NCBI RefSeq assembly: GCF_002761755.1
Contig: NZ_PEOG01000068.1
Location: 1-32,393, forward strand
DNA length: 32,393 bases
Direction of reading: 5' to 3'
DNA from: Roseateles chitinivorans
GTDB lineage: Bacteria > Pseudomonadota > Gammaproteobacteria > Burkholderiales > Burkholderiaceae_C
Notes under the pieces: model-generated
What the model was told of the DNA's origin: nothing
What the model saw: the letters and a program-made list of their open reading frames with translations, nothing else
Database searches by the model: none
Position numbers and translations under genes: made by a program
In this document: positions 27,976-32,393 of the stretch, in pieces
How positions within the stretch are numbered: position 1 is the stretch's first letter
Layout: every line of letters begins with the position of its first letter

Positions 27976-30900
27976 TCACCCCTCCCCGCCCAGCGCCGCG
28001 CGATCGAACATTGCGCCCATCGCCACGACGATCTTCCGCGGGCCCTCGTAGGGATCGCGCGCATGCGCCGCCAGCATGTTGTCCAGCATGATGACGTCGC
28101 CCTGGCGCCAGGCCAGCCGCACCGCGCAGGCCTCGTAGGTGGCGCCGACCACGGCCATCGTCGTGTCCGGAATCAGCGAGCCGTCGCCGAACATCACATG
28201 CCGCGGCATCCGGTCCGGCCCCACCAGCCCGAGCAGGTCCTCGCGCACCTCCGCCTCCAGGCAGCTGACGTGATGCAGCTGCACCTGGTTGAAGAACACC
28301 CGCTCCCCGGTCAACGGATGCTTCACCACCGCCGGGCAGCGCGTGCGCGTCTGCAGCGTGTCGCCATCGAGCCAGCGGAAGCCGGTGCCGGCCCGCGTCA
28401 GCCGCGCCTCGACCTCCAAGCGGTCCGTGGTCTTGAAGAAGTCCTGCCACGACACGTCCAGCCGCGGCGTGAAGGTGCGGACGTACAGCAGCCCCTTGCG
28501 CTCGAACTCGTCGACCAGCTCGGCGGGCAGGCGCCGCAGCATCTCGCGGCAGTCGACGATCGGCGTCGCGCCGCCAACCGGCGACGGCAGCTCGCAGAAG
28601 AACCACTGCTTGCGGGGCCAGCGCTCCAGGTGCGCGCTCTCGTTGTGGAACAGGATCATCTGCCGCTCGGGATACGGCGTCGATCGATAGGTGTTGCGAC
28701 CGCCCTCCTTCTTCGGCAGGTCGCCATAGCCGCCGAACAGCTCGGGCTCGATGGTCTCGGCGAAGGCCTCGAACTCCTGCGGCGTCCTCAGGCCGAAGCC
28801 GCGCATCAGCAGCCCCCCATGCGACAGCAGCAGCGACTCGATCGCGTCGCGGTGCCGCCGCGCCCAGGCGACGGGGTCGAGGTCCGGACTGGTGGCCTCG
28901 ACGATCAGCGGAAAGCGGCGATCCTCGGCCAGCGTGGACAGGCGCACCGCCGCCAGTGCGGCCATGGCCGGTGCGCCCACGCCGGCTGCCGGTGCCGCCG
29001 GACCTCTGCCGAGTTTGGACAGCTTGTTGAGCTTGCTCAGCTTGTCGAGCTTGTCGGCAGCGGGCATGGGAAGGGAACTCATGGTCGGCTCCTTGAAAGG
29101 CGGAGGAGAAGCAGGCAAGAGGCCACCCGGCACCGCATCGGTCGCCGTGTCGAGCAGCGCGTCGAGCGCCGCCTCGGGCGTGGCCACGGCGGCGCGCAAC
29201 AGCGCCCGCCAGGCCTGGGCGAAGGCGGCGACGCTGGCGCGCTCGTACAGGGCGGCGGCGAAGACCCATTCGGCATGCAGACCGTCCGGCGTGTCGGTCA
29301 CGAAGACGGCCAGATCGAACTTCGACGTGGCGGGCGGGCGCGACTCGAGTCGCATGCCGAGCCCGGGCAGGTCCGGGCGCACCGCCGGCGTGTTCTGGAC
29401 GACGAACAAGGTCTGCACCAGCGGTCCATGGCGCCGTGTGCGCGGCACCCCGGCCGCATCGACGATCTGGTCGAAGGGCATCGCCGCATGCTCGAAGGCG
29501 CTCAGGCTCAGGTCGCGCACCCGCGACAGCCACTGGACGAAGCTGTCCCCGCGCTCCCGCCGTGAACGCAGCGGCACCACATTGACGAAGAAGCCGATCA
29601 GGTCCTCGATCTCGGGTCGGTCGCGACCTGCGACGTCAGTGCCGATGACCAGGTCGTCGCTGGCGGCGCGGCGGTGCAGTGCCGCGAGGAAGGCAGCCAG
29701 CATCACCGCGAAGGGCGTGCTTCCCTGCGCACGGGCCAGTTGGGCGATGGCATCGGCCTCCGCGCGCGGCAGCATCAGCGCGAAGGCATCGCCGGCCATC
29801 GATGCCACCGCCGGCCGCTCGCGGTCGGGCGGCAGGGTCGACAGCACCGGCGCGCCCCGCAGCACCTCGCGCCAATGCGCCGCGAGCGCGGGAAGCGCCG
29901 CGGCGAGCTGACGCGTCTGCCAGTCGGCGTAGTCGGCGTACTGGACCGGCAGCGGCGACCAGCTCGGCGGCCGGCCCACCTGGCGCGCGGCATAGGCGGT
30001 GGCCAGGTCGCGGACGAAGACGGCCACCGACCAGCCGTCGAAGACGATGTGGTGAACGCCCAGCAGCAGCGCATGGCGCTCGGGCGCGAGCCGCAGCAGC
30101 ACCGCGCGAAGCAGCGGCCCGTCAGCCAGCTCGAAGGCGTTGCCGGCCATCGCGGCAAAGGCCTCGTCCAGCGCTGCGGGCTGGCGAGCCGCAGGGAGTG
30201 CCGACAGGTCCGTCAGCGGAAGCTCCAGCACGAAGGGCGGTCGCAGGAGCGCCACCGGTTCGCCGTCGTCGTTCTCCGGATAGGCGGTGCGTAGCACTTC
30301 GTGACGCTCGATCAGGTCCGCCATGGCCGCCCGCAGCGCCGGCAGGTCCAGCGGACCCGACAGGTGCAGCGCGGCCGTCATGTTGTAGGCGGGATGGGCC
30401 TGGCGCTCGGCACGCGGCGTCAAGCGCTCGACCAGCCACAGCCGGCGCTGCGTCGGCGAGAGCGGCATCGTCGCGCCTCGCGCGATGGGGACCAGCGCGG
30501 CCGATGGCGGCGCCTTCCCGGCGTCCTGCCGCAGCGCCTGGACCCGTGCGGCCAACTCGGCGAGCGTCGGCGCCTGGAACAGGTCGCGCACGGCCAGGCT
30601 CGCGCCGAAGCGCGCCGTCACGCGCGAAGCGAGCCGCACTGCGGTCAACGAGTTGCCGCCGACGGCGAAGAAGTGACTCTGTGGCGTCAGATGAAGCTCG
30701 CCGGTATCGTCGAGCACCTCGTGCCAGATCGCGGCAAGCGCCCGCTCGGTGTCGTTCAGCGCTGCCTCGCGCGGGGCGCCGGGCGCGGCATGGTGTGCGG
30801 GATTGGCGTCGCCATCGGGCTCGGCATCGGATGCCGCATCGAGCGCGGCGACAGACGTACGTTCGTCAGCGCCCTCCTCATCGACCACGAACCGGCCGTG

Positions 30901-32393
30901 CGCATGCACCGCATAGGCATCGAGGCTGCCGTCCTGCCAGCTGCGACGCGCCGCGCTGCGCTGAATCTTGCCGCTCGAGGTCTTGGGCAAGCCGCCAGGA
31001 TTCAGCAGGACGGTCACCCTGGGCGCCTCGCCGCAGACTTCGCCCACCACCGCCGCGATCGCCGCGACCAGCGCCTGCGGCCTCACCGCCTTGCGCGTGG
31101 CGCGGGACACCTCGGCCGCGACGCCGATCGCGTCGCCCGTCGGCCCAGGCACCGCGAACGCGGCGATGCGGCCCTTGCGCACCAGGTCCAGCCGGCTCTC
31201 GAGCGCGGCCTCGATGTCCTGGGGATAGAGGTTGTGGCCGCGCACGATGATCAGGTCCTTGATGCGGCCGGTCACATAGAGCTCCCCGTCCAGCAGGAAG
31301 CCCAGGTCACCGGTGCGCAGCCAGCGATCCGGCCCCTCTTCCACGAAGGTCTCGGCGCTGGCTTCCGGCCGGCCCCAGTAGCCCAGCGCGACGCTCGGCC
31401 CCTTCACCTGGATCTCGCCAACCTCGCCCACGCCGCGCGCCGCACCGCTGGAGGGATCGACGATCCGCAGGGCGTGATCGCGCGCGACGGCACCGCAGCC
31501 GACCAGGCGCTGGGCGGCGACATCGGCGGCGGCCGCGCCGCTCTCCGGGGTCGCGGCGTCGTCCGCCAACGGTGCGGCAATTCCGCGCTTCAAGGCCTCG
31601 CTGGAGAAACGCCGCGACACCTCGCCGTGCGTGCGCTGGCCGCCGGTCACCAGCAGCGTCGCCTCGGCCAGTCCGTAGCTCGGCGTGACAGCGCGCGCGG
31701 CCAAGCCGCAGGGTGCGAAGGCAGCCTGGAAATCGGCGACCGTGTCGGCACGCACCGGCTCGGCGCCCGACAGCGCGATGCGCCAGGCGCTGAGGTCCCA
31801 GGCCGGAGGCGCGTCCCGCCCGGCGCGCGCCACACGATCGGCGCACAGGCGATAGGCGAAGTCCGGACCCGCCGCTACCGTGCCGCGGTAGCGATGCATC
31901 GCGTCCAGCCACCGCGTCGGCCGCGCGAGGAAGGCGGCGGTGGTCATCAGCACCAGCATCCCGCCGGCGTGCAGCGGCTGCAGCAGGCCACCGATCAGGC
32001 CCATGTCGTGGAACGGGGGCAGCCAGGTGACGTAGACATCTTCCGCGGTGGTGCCCAGCGTCGCCTGGATGGCGATCTCATTGGCCATCAGGTTGCCGTG
32101 GCTCACCATCACGCCCTTGGGCGCGGACGTCGATCCGGAGGTGTATTGGAGGAAGGCGATGTCGGCGGGTCGCGCCCGGTGCGGCCGCCAGGCATCGGCG
32201 CGCTCCGCGGGGATGTCGTCGACGGCGAGCAGCCGCGCGGCGCCGAGGGCCGCGATGCCCGCGAAGGCGCGGCCCTCGATGTCGGCGCGCGCGGCGTGAC
32301 GCTGACGGCCGCCGGCGAGCGCCTGGTGGTCCACGCGGGCGAACTGCTGCGCCGGCACGACGAGGCGCTGGCCGAGTTGCGCGGCGCCCGCAT
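27976..32393 (-). CDS. NRPS starter protein: FAAL - acyl carrier - condensation - TauD/SyrP-like hydroxylase (5' partial)
   Basis: This protein starts the assembly line; 1471 residues are visible. The fatty-acyl-AMP ligase (about 32285-30960) shows the AMP-binding motif LQYTSGSTSAPKG (about 32117-32152) and the FAAL-like stretch RTGDLGFLLDGELYVTGRIK. It should activate a fatty acid as acyl-adenylate and load the carrier, whose phosphopantetheine serine lies in GGNSL (Ser codon ending at 30651). A condensation domain follows (about 30480-29120) with intact HHIVFDGWS (HH codons 30049-30054). There is no adenylation domain after it. Instead a 2-oxoglutarate/Fe(II) oxygenase of the TauD/SyrP family fills the C-terminus (29082-27976). 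The C domain presumably acylates the amino acid on the carrier of the next gene, and the oxygenase hydroxylates that residue. About 140 N-terminal FAAL residues are missing: the frame stays open to the right edge, but 32284-32393 does not look like FAAL and instead reads as LysR on the other strand. A GTG at 32358 is therefore not a credible start. Confidence 0.9.
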   Translation of the reverse strand, partial: AGAAQLGQRLVVPAQQFARVDHQALAGGRQRHAARADIEGRAFAGIAALGAARLLAVDDIPAERADAWRPHRARPADIAFLQYTSGSTSAPKGVMVSHGNLMANEIAIQATLGTTAEDVYVTWLPPFHDMGLIGGLLQPLHAGGMLVLMTTAAFLARPTRWLDAMHRYRGTVAAGPDFAYRLCADRVARAGRDAPPAWDLSAWRIALSGAEPVRADTVADFQAAFAPCGLAARAVTPSYGLAEATLLVTGGQRTHGEVSRRFSSEALKRGIAAPLADDAATPESGAAAADVAAQRLVGCGAVARDHALRIVDPSSGAARGVGEVGEIQVKGPSVALGYWGRPEASAETFVEEGPDRWLRTGDLGFLLDGELYVTGRIKDLIIVRGHNLYPQDIEAALESRLDLVRKGRIAAFAVPGPTGDAIGVAAEVSRATRKAVRPQALVAAIAAVVGEVCGEAPRVTVLLNPGGLPKTSSGKIQRSAARRSWQDGSLDAYAVHAHGRFVVDEEGADERTSVAALDAASDAEPDGDANPAHHAAPGAPREAALNDTERALAAIWHEVLDDTGELHLTPQSHFFAVGGNSLTAVRLASRVTARFGASLAVRDLFQAPTLAELAARVQALRQDAGKAPPSAALVPIARGATMPLSPTQRRLWLVERLTPRAERQAHPAYNMTAALHLSGPLDLPALRAAMADLIERHEVLRTAYPENDDGEPVALLRPPFVLELPLTDLSALPAARQPAALDEAFAAMAGNAFELADGPLLRAVLLRLAPERHALLLGVHHIVFDGWSVAVFVRDLATAYAARQVGRPPSWSPLPVQYADYADWQTRQLAAALPALAAHWREVLRGAPVLSTLPPDRERPAVASMAGDAFALMLPRAEADAIAQLARAQGSTPFAVMLAAFLAALHRRAASDDLVIGTDVAGRDRPEIEDLIGFFVNVVPLRSRRERGDSFVQWLSRVRDLSLSAFEHAAMPFDQIVDAAGVPRTRRHGPLVQTLFVVQNTPAVRPDLPGLGMRLESRPPATSKFDLAVFVTDTPDGLHAEWVFAAALYERASVAAFAQAWRALLRAAVATPEAALDALLDTATDAVPGGLLPASPPPFKEPTMSSLPMPAADKLDKLSKLNKLSKLGRGPAAPAAGVGAPAMAALAAVRLSTLAEDRRFPLIVEATSPDLDPVAWARRHRDAIESLLLSHGGLLMRGFGLRTPQEFEAFAETIEPELFGGYGDLPKKEGGRNTYRSTPYPERQMILFHNESAHLERWPRKQWFFCELPSPVGGATPIVDCREMLRRLPAELVDEFERKGLLYVRTFTPRLDVSWQDFFKTTDRLEVEARLTRAGTGFRWLDGDTLQTRTRCPAVVKHPLTGERVFFNQVQLHHVSCLEAEVREDLLGLVGPDRMPRHVMFGDGSLIPDTTMAVVGATYEACAVRLAWRQGDVIMLDNMLAAHARDPYEGPRKIVVAMGAMFDRAALGGEG
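27979..27985 (-). promoter_or_regulatory. Ribosome-binding site of the module 1 gene
   Basis: GGAGGGG on the minus strand lies inside the last codons of the upstream gene, with the core GGAGG 9 nt before ATG 27971. The upstream stop and this start are 4 nt apart. This decides the start and suggests translational coupling. Confidence 0.7.
29012..29056 (-). repeat. Lys-Leu repeat linker (KLxKL) at the hydroxylase N-terminus
   Basis: Imperfect repeats of agcttg on the plus strand encode DKLDKLSKLNKLSKLG on the minus strand, just after the internal start. The Leu/Lys spacing of three could give a short amphipathic helix. It looks like a linker or docking segment rather than part of the oxygenase fold. 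Confidence 0.6.
29089..29094 (-). promoter_or_regulatory. Internal Shine-Dalgarno AAGGAG before the hydroxylase domain
   Basis: On the minus strand AAGGAG is followed by the 6-nt spacer CCGACC and an in-frame ATG at 29082 (MSSLPMPAAD). This is the best ribosome-binding site I found in the window, and it lies inside an open reading frame, in the linker between the condensation and oxygenase domains. Confidence 0.6.
32284..32393 (+). CDS. LysR-type regulator fragment (partial, no start)
   Basis: The plus-strand frame with codons 32290-32292 onward reads RGVTLTAAGERLVVHAGELL and continues RRHDEALAELRGAR to the edge. This is the wing and linker-helix region that follows the helix-turn-helix in LysR-family regulators (xxGVxLTxAGExLLxxAxxLL). 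The first 50 or so residues of such a protein should lie to the left, but there the sequence reads as FAAL on the minus strand. The fragment thus begins abruptly near 32284. A LysR gene divergent from the operon would be a natural neighbour, so this may mark a deletion or a misassembly. Family call is from sequence pattern only. Confidence 0.55.

Larger units (their letters stand above)
27976..29082 (-). other. Fe(II)/2-oxoglutarate Asp beta-hydroxylase domain with its own possible start
   Basis: This C-terminal 368-residue segment is a TauD/SyrP-family oxygenase. Numbered from the ATG at 29082, the iron ligands are His146 and Glu148 in FHNES and His340 in NMLAAHARDPYEGPR. Arg349 in the same stretch is positioned to bind 2-oxoglutarate. 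SyrP-family members hydroxylate the beta carbon of carrier-bound aspartate, and the next gene carries an Asp-specific adenylation domain, so beta-hydroxyaspartate is the expected product. The segment begins with ATG preceded by AAGGAG at a 6-nt spacing, and its length matches free-standing SyrP-like enzymes. It may therefore be made both as a fusion and as a separate protein. Residues 10-24 form a Lys-Leu repeat. Hydroxylase activity is inferred from motifs; the exact substrate is inferred from context. Confidence 0.75.

Noticed and set aside
27972..28064. Upstream start at 28064 for the module 1 gene
   Set aside because: The extra 31 residues overlap the hydroxylase coding region and look like its shadow; GGAGGGG supports the ATG at 27971.
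30960..32285. First domain as an ordinary amino-acid adenylation domain
   Set aside because: Its motifs (LQYTSGSTSAPKG, WLPPFHDMGLIGGLLQPL, RGHNLYPQDIE) are those of fatty-acyl-AMP ligases, and an acyl carrier follows at the head of the line.
32356..32358. GTG at 32358 as the real start of gene 1
   Set aside because: It would leave only about 70 residues before the AMP-binding motif where FAALs have well over 150, and that stretch resembles antisense LysR sequence, not FAAL.
32109..32393. Minus-strand frame starting at ATG 32393 as the FAAL start
   Set aside because: It is out of frame with the AMP-binding motif of the FAAL and is Arg/Pro/Ser-rich without any motif.

Overview
This 32.4 kb window is almost entirely coding and holds part of a large non-ribosomal peptide synthetase (NRPS) operon. 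All of it is on the minus strand, so it reads from the right edge to the left edge. GC content is very high (about 70% by eye). The tandem-condensation architecture, with 'ANIQDIYPLAPLQEGILFHH' dual condensation/epimerization (C/E) domains, resembles lipopeptide synthetases of Pseudomonas and Burkholderiales. A high-GC betaproteobacterium of the Burkholderiales is my best guess, but nothing in the window fixes the genus.

Layout from right (upstream) to left. (1) >32393-27976: a fatty-acyl-AMP ligase (FAAL), an acyl carrier, a condensation domain and a C-terminal TauD/SyrP-like Fe(II)/2-oxoglutarate hydroxylase, truncated at its 5' side. (2) 27971-24456: a condensation-like domain that has lost its catalytic histidines, an Asp-type adenylation domain (code DLTKVGHIGK) and a carrier. 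(3) 24439-10787: a four-module, 4550-residue NRPS, C-A(Asp)-T-C/E-A(unknown)-T-C-A(Ser)-T-C/E-A(ornithine-like)-T. (4) 10786-<1: C-A(Ser)-T-C/E-A(Ser)-T-C-A(ornithine-like)-T-E, running off the left edge inside the epimerization domain. Genes are separated by 4, 16 and 0 nt, so this is one transcription unit. No promoter, terminator, RNA gene, MbtH gene, thioesterase, export gene or receptor gene is visible.

Reading the assembly line: the FAAL activates a fatty acid and loads the carrier. The first C domain passes the acyl group to Asp on the carrier of gene 2. The fused hydroxylase probably beta-hydroxylates that Asp, with the degenerate C domain as its docking ('interface') partner. Seven more residues follow. 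The predicted chain is acyl - beta-OH-Asp - D-Asp - X - D-Ser - Orn-like - D-Ser - Ser - D-Orn-like - (more to the left). Beta-hydroxyaspartate plus probable hydroxyornithine is the chelating set of amphiphilic siderophores, so a new acylated siderophore is the best hypothesis.

The most unusual features are a ribosome-binding site inside gene 1 placed to start the hydroxylase on its own; a LysR-regulator fragment on the plus strand at the right edge, exactly where the missing FAAL N-terminus should be; three near-identical Ser-adenylation blocks suggesting recent conversion; and many in-frame microsatellite-like expansions inside linkers and even inside catalytic domains.
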